64,000 nt of DNA from Pseudomonas bijieensis (GTDB taxonomy: Bacteria > Pseudomonadota > Gammaproteobacteria > Pseudomonadales > Pseudomonadaceae), in the NCBI RefSeq assembly GCF_013347965.1, contig NZ_CP048810.1, forward strand, positions 2,294,001-2,358,000, in the 5' to 3' direction. The position numbers and the translations under genes are program-made. Positions 17,896 to 26,637 of the stretch are shown in pieces (the first letter of the stretch is position 1; every line of letters begins with the position of its first letter). The notes below the pieces were generated by a model, which saw nothing but the letters and a program-made list of their open reading frames with translations, had not been told where the DNA came from and did not search any database.

Positions 17896-19049
17896 AAAAC
17901 AGCCTTTCGCAACGAGGCAATCACCTGATCCTGCTGCTCGTCACTCATCGTCTGGAACATCGGGATGCTAATGGCCTCGCGGTAGTACGCTTGCGCCGCC
18001 GGGAAGTCCTCAGGCTTGAAGCCCATCTGCGCATAGTAAGGCTGGGTATGAACCGGGATGTAATGCAGGTTCACGCCAATTCCTTGCTCACGCAGCGATT
18101 CAAACACCTGACGATGAGTCTTGCTGATTCTATCCAGCTGTAAACGAATCACATAAAGATGCAGACCCGAGTAGCTGTCAGCGTGTTGCCAAGGAACAGT
18201 GACGGGTAAAGTCGCCAACAGATCGTTGTAACGTGCAGCCAATTGATGGCGACGGCCGACGTATTCGTCCAGACGCTCCATCTGACTGACGCCCAAGGCT
18301 GCCTGCAGTTCGGTCATTCGGTAATTGAATCCCAAATCAATCTGCTGGTAGTACCAGGGACCATCCGATTCATGAGTCATCTGTTGCGCATCGCGGGTAA
18401 TACCGTGGCTACGCAGCAGAGCCATTTTATTGGCCAGCGCTGCATTGTTGGTCAAAACCATGCCGCCTTCGGCAGTAGTAATGATTTTTACAGGGTGAAA
18501 ACTGAATACAGTAATGTCGCTGTACTTTCCGTTTCCGATAAATTCGCCTTGGTATTTGCCACCAATGGCATGGGAGGCATCTTCGATTACTTTGAACCCA
18601 TAGTGCTTGGCCAACCCGTGAATTGCTTTCATGTCGCAGGGCTGCCCGCAGAGATGAACCACCACGACAACTTTGGGCAGCGCATTCTCTCGCTCGGCCT
18701 GCTCCAGCTTGCGCTCCAACGCCAGTGGGCAGAGGTTGTAGGTGCGAGGATCGATATCAACGAAATCAACCTGCGCGCCGCAATAAAGACCGCAATTGGC
18801 AGAGGCCACGAAGGTTATAGGGCTCGTCCACAAACGATCACCAGGACCCAATCCCAGTGCAAGACAAGCGATATGCAACGCGGACGTCGCGCTGTTCACC
18901 GCCAGCGCATGGCTGGCTCCCACATGCTGGGCAACCTGCTGCTCGAAGCGGGGCACCATAGGCCCTTGGGTGAGGAAATCGGATTGCAACACCCCTATCA
19001 CCGCATCGATATCAGCTTGGGTTATGTCCTGGCGACCGTAGGGGATCAT
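17892..19049 (-). CDS. pseC: UDP-4-amino-4,6-dideoxy-N-acetyl-beta-L-altrosamine transaminase
   Basis: A PLP-dependent DegT/DnrJ/EryC1 aminotransferase of 385 residues that aminates C4 of the PseB product using glutamate. Visible features are VNSATSALHIACLALGLGPGD (phosphate-binding end), IEDASHAIGG (the Asp contacting the pyridine nitrogen), and FSFHPVKIITTAEGG, with the Schiff-base lysine. NYRMTELQAALG and the late GIGVNLHYIPVHTQPYY are typical of PseC. It starts 3 bp after pseB and overlaps the fused pseF gene. It is the second enzyme of the pseudaminic acid route. Confidence 0.95.
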   Translation of the reverse strand: MIPYGRQDITQADIDAVIGVLQSDFLTQGPMVPRFEQQVAQHVGASHALAVNSATSALHIACLALGLGPGDRLWTSPITFVASANCGLYCGAQVDFVDIDPRTYNLCPLALERKLEQAERENALPKVVVVVHLCGQPCDMKAIHGLAKHYGFKVIEDASHAIGGKYQGEFIGNGKYSDITVFSFHPVKIITTAEGGMVLTNNAALANKMALLRSHGITRDAQQMTHESDGPWYYQQIDLGFNYRMTELQAALGVSQMERLDEYVGRRHQLAARYNDLLATLPVTVPWQHADSYSGLHLYVIRLQLDRISKTHRQVFESLREQGIGVNLHYIPVHTQPYYAQMGFKPEDFPAAQAYYREAISIPMFQTMSDEQQDQVIASLRKAVL

Positions 19050-19052
19050 GTA

Positions 19053-20051
19053 TCAGATACTCCCGATCTTGGCTTCGTTGAGGGTGATCCAGTTTTTCAG
19101 ATCCTCATCGCTCATCCACTCAGTGTTGTTATCACTGGCGTAAACGAAGCCTTCAGCGACCTTTTTGCCGTCTTTGATTCGTTTGGGGCAGGTCGCCCAT
19201 TCGTTGATAACCGGCAGAATCTTAAAGTGCTCAGGGTACTCGTACGTGTAGTAGGAATCTTCGGCGCTGATCATCTGCTCATGCAGTTTTTCGCCAGGAC
19301 GAATGCCAACGATCTTTTGGGTAGCTTCAGGTGCAACGACACGAGCGAGATCTGTCACCTTCATCGATGGGATCTTCTTCACATAGATCTCACCACCTTC
19401 CATGTCTTCGAAGGCATGCCAAACCAGCTCGACACCCTCCTCCAGGGAGATCATGAAACGGGTCATACGTTCATCGGTGATTGGTAATTCACCTTTGTCC
19501 TTGATCGACATGAAGAACGGGATCACCGATCCGCGCGACCCCATCACGTTGCCATAACGCACAACCGCCATGCGGGTTTCGTGACCACCGGCGTAGGAGT
19601 TACCGGCAACAAACAGCTTATCGGACGCCAACTTGGTGGCGCCGTACAGGTTTATCGGGCTGCTGGCCTTGTCGGTGGACAATGCGACAACGCGTTTGAC
19701 GCCTTTGTCGATGCAGGCATCGATCAGATTCATCGCGCCATTGATGTTGGTCTTGATGCACTCGAAAGGGTTGTATTCTGCGGTTGGCACGATCTTGGTC
19801 GCCGCTGCGTGAACCACATAATCAACACCGTCCAGGGCGCGGTACAAGCGCTCCTTGTCGCGGACGTCGCCGATGAAGAATCGAACGCGGGAATCACCCT
19901 CGAATTTCTTCGCCATGTCCCATTGCTTCATTTCATCTCGGGAAAAGATGATGATCTTTTTCGGGTTGTATTTGGCCAGGGTCATTGGCACAAACGTGTT
20001 ACCAAAAGAGCCGGTACCACCGGTGATGAGAATGGTTTTATTGGTGAACAT
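19053..20051 (-). CDS. pseB: UDP-GlcNAc 4,6-dehydratase (inverting)
   Basis: The first enzyme of pseudaminic acid synthesis; it removes water from UDP-GlcNAc with C5 inversion. ATG 20051 is chosen because the 332-residue product then starts MFTNKTILITGGTGSFGNTF, as in PseB/FlaA1; the 40 extra upstream codons would run into wzx. Active-site features are STDKASSPINLYGATK, with an ordinary YxxxK, in contrast to the MxxxK of WbpM in the same locus, and VRYGNVMGSRGSVIPFF. It lies 32 bp after wzx. Two dehydratases in one locus draw on the same UDP-GlcNAc pool for two different sugars. Confidence 0.95.
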   Translation of the reverse strand: MFTNKTILITGGTGSFGNTFVPMTLAKYNPKKIIIFSRDEMKQWDMAKKFEGDSRVRFFIGDVRDKERLYRALDGVDYVVHAAATKIVPTAEYNPFECIKTNINGAMNLIDACIDKGVKRVVALSTDKASSPINLYGATKLASDKLFVAGNSYAGGHETRMAVVRYGNVMGSRGSVIPFFMSIKDKGELPITDERMTRFMISLEEGVELVWHAFEDMEGGEIYVKKIPSMKVTDLARVVAPEATQKIVGIRPGEKLHEQMISAEDSYYTYEYPEHFKILPVINEWATCPKRIKDGKKVAEGFVYASDNNTEWMSDEDLKNWITLNEAKIGSI

Positions 20052-20083
20052 TGACGCGTCCCTTGGTTGCTTCCTGCACGAAG

Positions 20084-21340
20084 TCAGGATTGAAATAAAC
20101 GGTAAGGTGCTGGCGTGAGGCGATAGAAGCTCCACGACTTCCAGCACAAAACGACAAAGAAACTGGTACACAGCCCTAGCGGCACCGCAAGATGAGGCCA
20201 GATTTGCACAAAACTCCAGGTCGCCAGAACAAAAATGATCAGACTGGCCAGGTGGCTATGAATGATCGGTCGATCACGACCTTGGGCATATAACCCATAG
20301 TGGGGAATCATGCCCAGCGCGTAGAGCACCGTAGCCAAAAGTATCCAGACGAAAAGTCCCTGCTGCTCACTGTAAAGCGGCTTGCCTAGCCAAGCCAGCA
20401 ATGGGCCTATCATAACCAGTGCGATTACCGAAAAAGCGCCGCAAAGACCAACGGTCTGCAGCAATAATCTGCGTATACCTTGATGAAAACCGACTGGATC
20501 GCGCTGCTGGTAGGCGCTGATCAGCCCTGGATAAATGAAGGCAAATACGCCCGAATCCAGAAATGACATCAACGCCATACTGACGCCCATGAACAAGACA
20601 TAGGCACCGAGCACGTCCAATCCCGCCAAATCTTGGAACCAATAACGGTCCAGGGTGAAAACCCCCCGAATGGCCAAGGTCGCAATCAGCAATGCGGACG
20701 CTACCTTTAATCCCTTGACGATCCAGGACCAGTCAACACCTTGCCGCCAACCAGATAGCTCCATGCGCTTGACGCGATATATACCCAAAAAAAGCGCTGC
20801 CGCCGATCCCAGCGTCCAAGCTCCAAATACCATGTCCAGATTTCTCGTCTCGGGTTCAACAAACATCAATCCCGTGATCAGGACGGCCCAGACCCCCGAC
20901 CGAAAAAACAGTATCAGACTCGCAAAGAGTTGATCAGAAATCGCGATCAGCAAGCGACCCAATTCCTGAGTCAGATGCTCAAGTATCAGTAAAACGAAGA
21001 ACCAGCCAATAACCTTCATTGGAAGCAAGCCTTTGATAAAAACCAAGCTCAGCAACGGCAAAAAAATGACGTACAGCATCAGGGTCAAAGCCCCTTGCGC
21101 TTTGAGTAGCCCACCCCACTCGTGACGCTCGCGCTTGAGCAGCTCACGAGTGCTATAGGTATAAAAATCGAACCCGAGAAAATACAGCGAATAACCAACG
21201 GTCGCGGCCAACAAGCCATAGATTCCTAGCTCGGCCGGCTCTAGAAAACGGGCAAGAAAAAAAATCAGCAAAAATTTGCTGACAAGCGTCAAGCCACGAA
21301 TTGCAACATTGGAAATCTGTAAAAAATTTCGAGCAGGCAT
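20084..21340 (-). CDS. wzx: O-unit flippase Wzx-like
   Basis: A 418-residue polytopic membrane protein of the MVF/polysaccharide transporter class with about twelve hydrophobic helices. The N-terminus (NVAIRGLTLVSKFLLIFFLARFLEPAELGIYGLL) has the pattern typical of Wzx/RfbX proteins, and the middle holds YWFQDLAGLDVLGAYVLFMG. It would move the undecaprenyl-linked repeat unit across the inner membrane for Wzy. It is the first gene of the O-antigen operon, about 70-80 nt downstream of the ops-like hairpin and candidate promoter. Sequence alone does not give its sugar specificity. Confidence 0.85.
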   Translation of the reverse strand: MPARNFLQISNVAIRGLTLVSKFLLIFFLARFLEPAELGIYGLLAATVGYSLYFLGFDFYTYSTRELLKRERHEWGGLLKAQGALTLMLYVIFLPLLSLVFIKGLLPMKVIGWFFVLLILEHLTQELGRLLIAISDQLFASLILFFRSGVWAVLITGLMFVEPETRNLDMVFGAWTLGSAAALFLGIYRVKRMELSGWRQGVDWSWIVKGLKVASALLIATLAIRGVFTLDRYWFQDLAGLDVLGAYVLFMGVSMALMSFLDSGVFAFIYPGLISAYQQRDPVGFHQGIRRLLLQTVGLCGAFSVIALVMIGPLLAWLGKPLYSEQQGLFVWILLATVLYALGMIPHYGLYAQGRDRPIIHSHLASLIIFVLATWSFVQIWPHLAVPLGLCTSFFVVLCWKSWSFYRLTPAPYRLFQS

Positions 21341-21410
21341 TAGATTGGTCTATTCACGTTCGCACCTGATAGCAGTCGCATAAAAAGCACTTTTTATCCC
21401 TGTGTTTGAC

Positions 21411-21434
21411 CCTTGGCACGCTGCCGTCCCAAGG
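21411..21434 (-). promoter_or_regulatory. ops-like element in a hairpin loop, upstream of wzx
   Basis: On the minus strand CCTTGG and CCAAGG form a perfect 6-bp inverted repeat enclosing the 12-mer GACGGCAGCGTG. The 12-mer differs at two positions from the enterobacterial ops element GGCGGTAGCGTG, as I remember it. RfaH is recruited where ops forms a hairpin in the non-template strand. The element lies in the wzx leader, next to an rfaH pseudogene, which is where ops would be expected. Function is inferred. Confidence 0.5.
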
Positions 21435-21442
21435 ATTACCGT

Positions 21443-21460
21443 CGTTTTCCTGAGAAAACG
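21443..21460. other. Short perfect hairpin in the wzx leader
   Basis: CGTTTTC and GAAAACG flank a four-base centre, just downstream of the possible -10 box at 21469-21474. No T-run follows on the minus strand, so it is not a standard terminator. It could protect the 5' end of the O-antigen transcript. Confidence 0.4.
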
Positions 21461-21468
21461 ATCACTTA

Positions 21469-21474
21469 ACTATA
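21469..21474 (-). promoter_or_regulatory. Possible -10 box for the O-antigen operon
   Basis: The minus strand reads TATAGT (five of six matches to TATAAT), with only a weak -35 (TAAGCA) 17 bp upstream. A start about 7 bp downstream would place the ops-like hairpin 25-50 nt into the transcript, the geometry of JUMPstart leaders. It overlaps no intact gene. Confidence 0.35.
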
Positions 21475-21497
21475 TCGCCTCCCCCCATGACTGCTTA

Positions 21498-21981
21498 TTA
21501 GGCTGCAATAACAGCCGCCAACGGTACGCTGGTTTGCTGTTGGCAACTGAGCATACTGACCAGCAAAATGACTCGTTCATCCCCCGTCATGGCCAGATAC
21601 ACAGCGCCTATCCCAGCGTGATCGCAGTGGAGGACACGGACGTTTCCACCCAGACAGAAGGGTGTTCCTACATCGGATTTTGATCTTTGTAGCAGTTGAA
21701 AAATCAGCTCATCGGCTGCGTGAAGCGGCCGCCACCAAACGCGATTATTCGAGCAGCGCCGCGGCGCGGACCGTACTTTTCCCCAATCATGGCCCCCATC
21801 TGAATGAACAGATAAACAGGAAACAACGACTCGGTGTTAGTCCGCAGTTGTCGACACACGATGCGCTCACGCCTGCATGTCGAACACACGCACTGGTAGC
21901 CTTGCCGGCCAAGGTTGTCTTACACATTCTCATCTTGACGAGGCTTGCACTGTAGGAGAGCCCCACGTTGGCCTGGATCAT
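21498..21981 (-). pseudogene. rfaH: rfaH-like (NusG paralog) transcription factor pseudogene
   Basis: Reading three minus-strand frames together recovers a whole RfaH-type protein of about 160 residues. The pieces are LLQCKPRQDENV, a stop, DNLGRQGYQC, then TESLFPVYLFIQM (the RfaH/NusG NGN core), RIIAFGGG, a frameshift near 21705, ADELIFQLL, then the KOW-like GGNVRVLHCDHAGIGAVYLAMTGDERVILLVS and QQTSVPLAAV to a stop at 21498. A further shift is needed near the ATG at 21981. At least three independent lesions mean genuine decay, not a single read error. RfaH binds ops and suppresses termination in long LPS operons; the gene lies directly upstream of the O-antigen operon on the same strand. Confidence 0.82.
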
Positions 21982-22522
21982 CAGGGACTTGGGTAGCGTG
22001 GTCTAGCTTGCATTTCCCTTCCTTTCTCATACCAGGTGATCAACCTGCTCCACAGTCCATTCTGGTTAAGCGACGGCAACCATCAGCATGTCACCCTGCT
22101 CGGTGTAATGACCTAGTTGGGCCTGGCCAGCAACCACTCAGGAGGCACAATCAGCCTGCGCGTATTATGCCTGCTCTCGAGCAAAATGGTTTTAAGGTTT
22201 CCCACGTACACGCTGGATGTCCGATCCAGGCAATGCTCATAGATAACCAGAACCGCTTTCGCCTGACAGTTTATCTTTTTTGCACAAGACATGACCACCG
22301 AGGCGGTCACACACCTAACACCAATACCGCCAAAAGACACTAAGCGAGCCAGTGCATGACTTAAAGATCAGTCGACCAGCAGCGCGTAGAGTTTTCCTTC
22401 CGCATCAAAAAGCCTGCTTCCATTGGATAACACCTAATACCGACAGCCTCAATAAAACCGAACAGACATTACTTATTCTTTACATACTCATGTCGGCAAA
22501 GTGGTATTCAATCGAGACTGGC
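21982..22522. other. Non-coding or decayed DNA between wzz and the rfaH remnant
   Basis: No convincing gene is present. The longest minus-strand frame (22113-22340) and a short piece near 22380 (LFDAEGKLYALLVD) look like fragments of former coding sequence, but neither belongs to a family I recognise. The region has none of the strong codon bias of its neighbours. No transposase or terminal inverted repeat was identified. Confidence 0.5.
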
Positions 22523-23578
22523 TTAGCCACCTCGTTGCACTTCCACATTGCGAAGCAATACAAACCTGATCAATGCGGCAAACCCGCCCAATAGCAACCC
22601 CGCCAAGACCCCCAATACCAAGACCAAGCCTTTTTTAGGTTTTATCGGATTCTCGGGCACCTCAACACTACCGTCCTGCCGATACACCGCAATACTTTCA
22701 GCGTCGATGTTTAATTTATGATAAAAGCTGTACCTCATTTGCAATGAACGCAAATCGTTAATAAAAGCATCATCGGAAGATCTAGTCTCCAACGCATCAA
22801 TCTCAGCCGCCAGCGCTTTACTTCCCCGCTGATAGTCCATTTTGTTTCCCGTTTCCACGGTGATATCCACTGCGGCGGTGGAGTTAATTGCTGGGGTAGT
22901 CAGGCCAATGGACTTAGCAACTTTCAACGCTTCGCGCAACTGCTGAATACGGTCCTCGCGTACGCGCTGTGCATTCTCGCGTAAACTGACAATTCGCTGC
23001 TCTAGGTTACGCGCCCTGACCGAGGCTTCGGCCGTGACGTTTTTGATTAATTCCGACTCAGCAGCCTCACTAGCACGCTGGATATAACTCTTTGCCCACT
23101 CCGTGGCTTGAGCAGGATCGGCACCTTGAACAGCAATCGAGAAACGATCAGGCGTATCTTTACCAGGCCCCTTTATTACCAACTCTCGGGAGAAGCGCTC
23201 GTACAAGCTCTCAAGCGTCCCCTTCCGCCTAGACTCATCAAGCGAAGGAAGGTAAACCTCATTAAAGAACTTCTGACGAAGTCTCTCCGCCTGAAGATTG
23301 CGAACAAAAACATCATAAACATGCCGGATAGAATAAATCTCCAGCTCCGTACTTTTCCCACGACCGTAATTTAACTCAGCAATATCATTCTGAGTAGGCG
23401 GCATGATAAAAAGCTTAGCCTCATAGACAGGCTTACTAAGAAACGCATAAAAACCTGCACCAACAGTGACCAAAAAAGTGACACCCAAAATCAGCCATTT
23501 TTGAGCCCAAAGCCCCCGAACCAGCTCAAACAGATCAATTTCATCTTCGCGACGCGCATCAATACGATCACTTTGCAT
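22523..23578 (-). CDS. wzz: Wzz-type O-antigen chain-length determinant
   Basis: A polysaccharide co-polymerase of 351 residues that sets the modal number of repeats added by Wzy. It has a cytoplasmic N-terminus (DEIDLFELVRGLWAQKW), a first transmembrane helix at about 31-50, a long periplasmic part with coiled-coil character (VRARNLEQRIVSLRENAQRVRE), and a Pro-rich motif (VEVPENPIKPKKG) leading into the second helix at about 322-343. These are the defining Wzz features. It lies between lapA and the O-antigen locus on the same strand, as in P. aeruginosa. A gap of about 1.2 kb separates it from wzx. Confidence 0.93.
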   Translation of the reverse strand: MQSDRIDARREDEIDLFELVRGLWAQKWLILGVTFLVTVGAGFYAFLSKPVYEAKLFIMPPTQNDIAELNYGRGKSTELEIYSIRHVYDVFVRNLQAERLRQKFFNEVYLPSLDESRRKGTLESLYERFSRELVIKGPGKDTPDRFSIAVQGADPAQATEWAKSYIQRASEAAESELIKNVTAEASVRARNLEQRIVSLRENAQRVREDRIQQLREALKVAKSIGLTTPAINSTAAVDITVETGNKMDYQRGSKALAAEIDALETRSSDDAFINDLRSLQMRYSFYHKLNIDAESIAVYRQDGSVEVPENPIKPKKGLVLVLGVLAGLLLGGFAALIRFVLLRNVEVQRGG

Positions 23579-23741
23579 AAATAGCCTCGCAGGGCATCAC
23601 GCTCGCAGACACAACAGTCGTGTTGAAAATATCGGACACAACAGCAAACTGAGTTAGATTAAATACGAACAAAACGCACCCAAAGTCAGAAAAAATTGTA
23701 GACAGTGATCCTTACCAAGACTACTGGGCTCACACATCCAT

Positions 23742-23966
23742 TTATTTCAACCGTCGACGCGCACTCACGAACCATGCGAGTAACGGCCCTAGCATCATAC
23801 CAGCGAGTAGCGCCAGCAGCACAAAAACCGAAATCGGCAACTGTGGGGTCGACCAACCCAAGAAAAACAGGGCGACAGGCTGAGTATTCTCAAGCACGAA
23901 AAGAATAACGGCAGACGCCACGAGCAGCGCAGCTACGACAAGCGCCAAGCGTTTAAAGTTCCGCAT
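23742..23966 (-). CDS. lapA: LapA family (DUF1049) inner membrane protein
   Basis: A 74-residue protein with two transmembrane helices (about 7-27 and 42-65) separated by ENTQPVALFFLGWSTPQLP and ending in a basic tail. The E. coli relative YciS/LapA works with LapB in LPS assembly and LpxC turnover. It lies 26 bp after ihfB on the same strand, a conserved pair. This is unrelated to the Pseudomonas adhesin also named LapA. Confidence 0.88.
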   Translation of the reverse strand: MRNFKRLALVVAALLVASAVILFVLENTQPVALFFLGWSTPQLPISVFVLLALLAGMMLGPLLAWFVSARRRLK

Positions 23967-23992
23967 GAAGCCACCTTTGCATGGTCTTCTGG

Positions 23993-24289
23993 TTAAAGCT
24001 CATCCCCCTCCTCCTCATTCACACGATCCCTAAGCTCCTTACCAGGTTTGAAATGAGGAACAAACTTTCCGTCAAGACTGACGGATTGACCGGTCTTCGG
24101 ATTACGACCTACCCGCGGGGCTCGGTAATGCAGGGAAAAGCTGCCAAAACCACGGATTTCAATACGATCCCCCGTCGCCAGGCACTGGGACATTTGTTCA
24201 AGCATGGTCTTGATGGCCAGTTCCACATCCTTGGATGAGAGTAGCCCTTGATGGGTGACAATTCGTTCGATCAACTCCGACTTCGTCAT
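23993..24289 (-). CDS. ihfB: Integration host factor beta subunit
   Basis: A 98-residue HU/IHF family DNA-bending protein. Residues 1-45 form the helical dimerisation part ([18 protein letters not shown]). The DNA-binding arm holds [20 protein letters not shown], with the conserved Arg-Asn-Pro at the tip that intercalates DNA, followed by [10 protein letters not shown]. It pairs with IhfA, encoded elsewhere. It lies downstream of rpsA and a small lipoprotein gene and upstream of lapA. Confidence 0.97.
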   Translation of the reverse strand: MTKSELIERIVTHQGLLSSKDVELAIKTMLEQMSQCLATGDRIEIRGFGSFSLHYRAPRVGRNPKTGQSVSLDGKFVPHFKPGKELRDRVNEEEGDEL

Positions 24290-24300
24290 ATTTTTCCCTT

Positions 24301-24335
24301 CTTTTTCAAGCAGCTAGGAAAATCGCTTGAAAAGG
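24301..24335. other. Hairpin in the ihfB leader
   Basis: TTTTTCAAGC and GCTTGAAAA form an inverted repeat with a 13-base loop, about 12 bp upstream of the ihfB ATG. On the minus strand it is followed by A and G rather than T, so it is not a terminator for that strand. It could affect ihfB translation or mark a processing site. Confidence 0.35.
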
Positions 24336-24433
24336 TTTTAGCATGACCGGAGGGATTTGAACAGCCCAAGTATTGACATTCTTCTTTGCTCCCTTGTCGC
24401 CTCTTTCCATGCAGATAGGGAGATTTTCTCAAG

Positions 24434-24712
24434 CTATCGACAGATGACCAGCATCGTGCGAGTCAGATAGCCAGCGGGATTGAAACCAAAAGGGTACTGA
24501 TCGTCATCCTTGGCATCGTCTGATCGGGTAATGACCTTGTAGCCAGCACCCTTGCACTCCCTTGCAGCCCTCTTATGGCACTTCTCCCAGCCAGAGCCCA
24601 ATCCTGAACAGTCGACCTCGATACCGCTGACTCCACGCACTGCATGAGTCTTGGCGCTCGTAGAGCAACCCGCCAATACCAAGACACCCAACACCAAAAA
24701 GAGCCTGTTCAT
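24434..24712 (-). CDS. Small hypothetical lipoprotein
   Basis: A 92-residue protein with a type II signal peptide and lipobox LVLAGC (lipidated Cys at residue 16), so it is probably membrane-anchored. The mature part has four more cysteines (VDCSG, KCHK, ECKG, ICR), which could form two disulfides, and the pattern GWEKCHKRAARECKGAGY. I recognise no family beyond similar small lipoproteins of Pseudomonas. It lies between rpsA and ihfB on the same strand, downstream of the rpsA terminator. Confidence 0.75.
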   Translation of the reverse strand: MNRLFLVLGVLVLAGCSTSAKTHAVRGVSGIEVDCSGLGSGWEKCHKRAARECKGAGYKVITRSDDAKDDDQYPFGFNPAGYLTRTMLVICR

Positions 24713-24898
24713 TCAGTTCCTTTAGACAGAGACCCGGATCGATCATTTATACAAATCAGAGCCTGGCCCTGATTGGATTAATGATCTGCTTCATAAAAGA
24801 GACACCTTGGTTGCAAGGTTGGTTTCGCAACGCCCCGAATGAACTCCACCATCGACAACGGCTTATAGGGAGCAGAGCGCTTGTAGATATTGCGCCCA

Positions 24899-24931
24899 CA
24901 AAAAAGGGCGACCGAAGTCGCCCTTTTTCTA
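24899..24931 (-). terminator. Rho-independent terminator after rpsA
   Basis: AAAAAGGGCGACTTCGGTCGCCCTTTTTT on the minus strand is a GC-rich stem with a TTCG tetraloop and a long T-run, 15 bp after the rpsA stop. The flanking A-run also makes it able to work on the plus strand. Confidence 0.92.
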
Positions 24932-24945
24932 TGGTCTGACAGAAC

Positions 24946-26637
24946 TCAGTTCTGTTTTTCCATTTGTGCACGCAACAGGTCGCCCAGAGTGGTAGGACCA
25001 GCAGCAATGTCAGCAGCTGGCTTGTCGCGCAGGCTCTGGATTGCTTCTTTCTCTTCAGCATCGTCTTTCGACTTGATGGAGAGCTGGATTACGCGGCTCT
25101 TGCGGTCAACGCTGATGATCTTGGCTTCTACTTCTTCGCCTTCTTTCAGCACGTTGCGCGCGTCTTCAACGCGGTCACGGCTGATTTCGGAGGCTTTCAG
25201 AGTCGCTTCGATATCGTCGGCCAGGGTGATGATGGCGCCTTTGGCGTCAACTTCTTTCACGATGCCCTTAACGATTGCGCCTTTGTCGTTCTCTTGAACG
25301 TACTCGGAGAACGGATCGCTTTCCAGTTGCTTGATACCCAGGGAGATGCGCTCGCGCTCTGGGTCAACCGACAGGATAACGGTGTCCAGCTCGTCGCCCT
25401 TCTTGAAACGACGTACGGCTTCTTCGCCCACTTCGTTCCAGGAGATGTCGGACAGGTGAACCAGGCCGTCGATGCCGCCGTCCAGACCAATGAAGATACC
25501 GAAATCGGTGATCGACTTGATAGTGCCGGAGATTTTATCGCCCTTGTTGAACTGGCCAGAGAAGTCTTCCCATGGGTTGGACTTGCACTGCTTGATGCCG
25601 AGGGAGATACGACGACGCTCTTCGTCGATGTCCAGAACCATGACTTCCACTTCGTCGCCGACTTGTACGACTTTCGAAGGGTGGATGTTCTTGTTGGTCC
25701 AGTCCATTTCGGAAACGTGTACCAGGCCTTCAACGCCTTCTTCCAGCTCAGCGAAGCAGCCGTAGTCGGTCAGGTTGGTAACACGAGCGGTGACGCGGGT
25801 GCCTTCTGGGTAACGGGCTTTGATAGCAACCCATGGGTCTTCGCCCAGTTGCTTCAGGCCCAGGGAAACACGATTGCGCTCGCGATCGTACTTCAGAACC
25901 TTGACATCGATTTCGTCGCCAACGTTGACGATTTCCGAAGGATGCTTGATACGCTTCCAGGCCATGTCGGTGATGTGCAGCAGGCCATCGACGCCACCCA
26001 GATCGACGAATGCGCCGTAATCGGTGAGGTTCTTGACGATACCCTTGACCTGCTGGCCTTCCTGCAGCGATTCCAGCAGAGCTTCACGCTCGGCGGAGTT
26101 CTCGGCTTCCAGGACACTGCGACGGGAAACGACAACGTTGTTGCGCTTCTGGTCCAGCTTGATGACCTTGAATTCCAGCTCTTTGCCTTCCAGGTGCGTG
26201 GTGTCGCGCACTGGACGGACGTCAACCAGGGAACCTGGCAGGAACGCACGGATGCCGTTAACGTCGACAGTGAAGCCGCCTTTAACCTTACCGTTGATAA
26301 CGCCCTTGACCACTTCCTCAGCTGCGAAGGCCGCTTCCAGAACGATCCAGCATTCAGCGCGCTTGGCTTTTTCACGGGACAGCTTGGTTTCACCGAAACC
26401 ATCTTCAACCGAGTCCAGCGCAACGTGAACTTCATCACCAACATTGATGTTCAGTTCGCCAGCGTCGTTGTAGAACTGCTCAAGCGGGATGAGTGCTTCA
26501 GACTTCAGACCAGCGTGAACGGTTACCCAGCGAGCTTGGTAATCGATATCAACGATAACGCCGGTGATGATGGAGCCTGCCTGAAGGTTCAGGGTTTTCA
26601 AGCTTTCTTCAAAGAGTTCCGCAAAGCTTTCGCTCAT
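24946..26637 (-). CDS. rpsA: 30S ribosomal protein S1
   Basis: A 563-residue mRNA-binding ribosomal protein with six S1 (OB-fold) repeats. The first two (about 21-90 and 105-170) bind the ribosome and are divergent. The next four (from about 190) repeat the pattern G.V.(N/S)(L/I)TD(Y/F)G.F..L..G..GL.H.SD..W, for example [20 protein letters not shown] and [20 protein letters not shown]. It starts [13 protein letters not shown], as in other gammaproteobacteria, with AGGAATT upstream. It follows cmk, from which it is separated by a hairpin-rich 120-bp leader, and ends in a strong terminator. Confidence 0.97.
   Translation of the reverse strand: MSESFAELFEESLKTLNLQAGSIITGVIVDIDYQARWVTVHAGLKSEALIPLEQFYNDAGELNINVGDEVHVALDSVEDGFGETKLSREKAKRAECWIVLEAAFAAEEVVKGVINGKVKGGFTVDVNGIRAFLPGSLVDVRPVRDTTHLEGKELEFKVIKLDQKRNNVVVSRRSVLEAENSAEREALLESLQEGQQVKGIVKNLTDYGAFVDLGGVDGLLHITDMAWKRIKHPSEIVNVGDEIDVKVLKYDRERNRVSLGLKQLGEDPWVAIKARYPEGTRVTARVTNLTDYGCFAELEEGVEGLVHVSEMDWTNKNIHPSKVVQVGDEVEVMVLDIDEERRRISLGIKQCKSNPWEDFSGQFNKGDKISGTIKSITDFGIFIGLDGGIDGLVHLSDISWNEVGEEAVRRFKKGDELDTVILSVDPERERISLGIKQLESDPFSEYVQENDKGAIVKGIVKEVDAKGAIITLADDIEATLKASEISRDRVEDARNVLKEGEEVEAKIISVDRKSRVIQLSIKSKDDAEEKEAIQSLRDKPAADIAAGPTTLGDLLRAQMEKQN

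Noticed and set aside
18243..19487. Plus-strand frame of 414 codons opposite pseC and pseB
   Set aside because: Runs across the border of two overlapping real genes; no family signal.
22113..22340. Minus-strand frame of 75 codons in the wzz-wzx gap
   Set aside because: No start signal and no recognisable family; treated as part of a decayed stretch.
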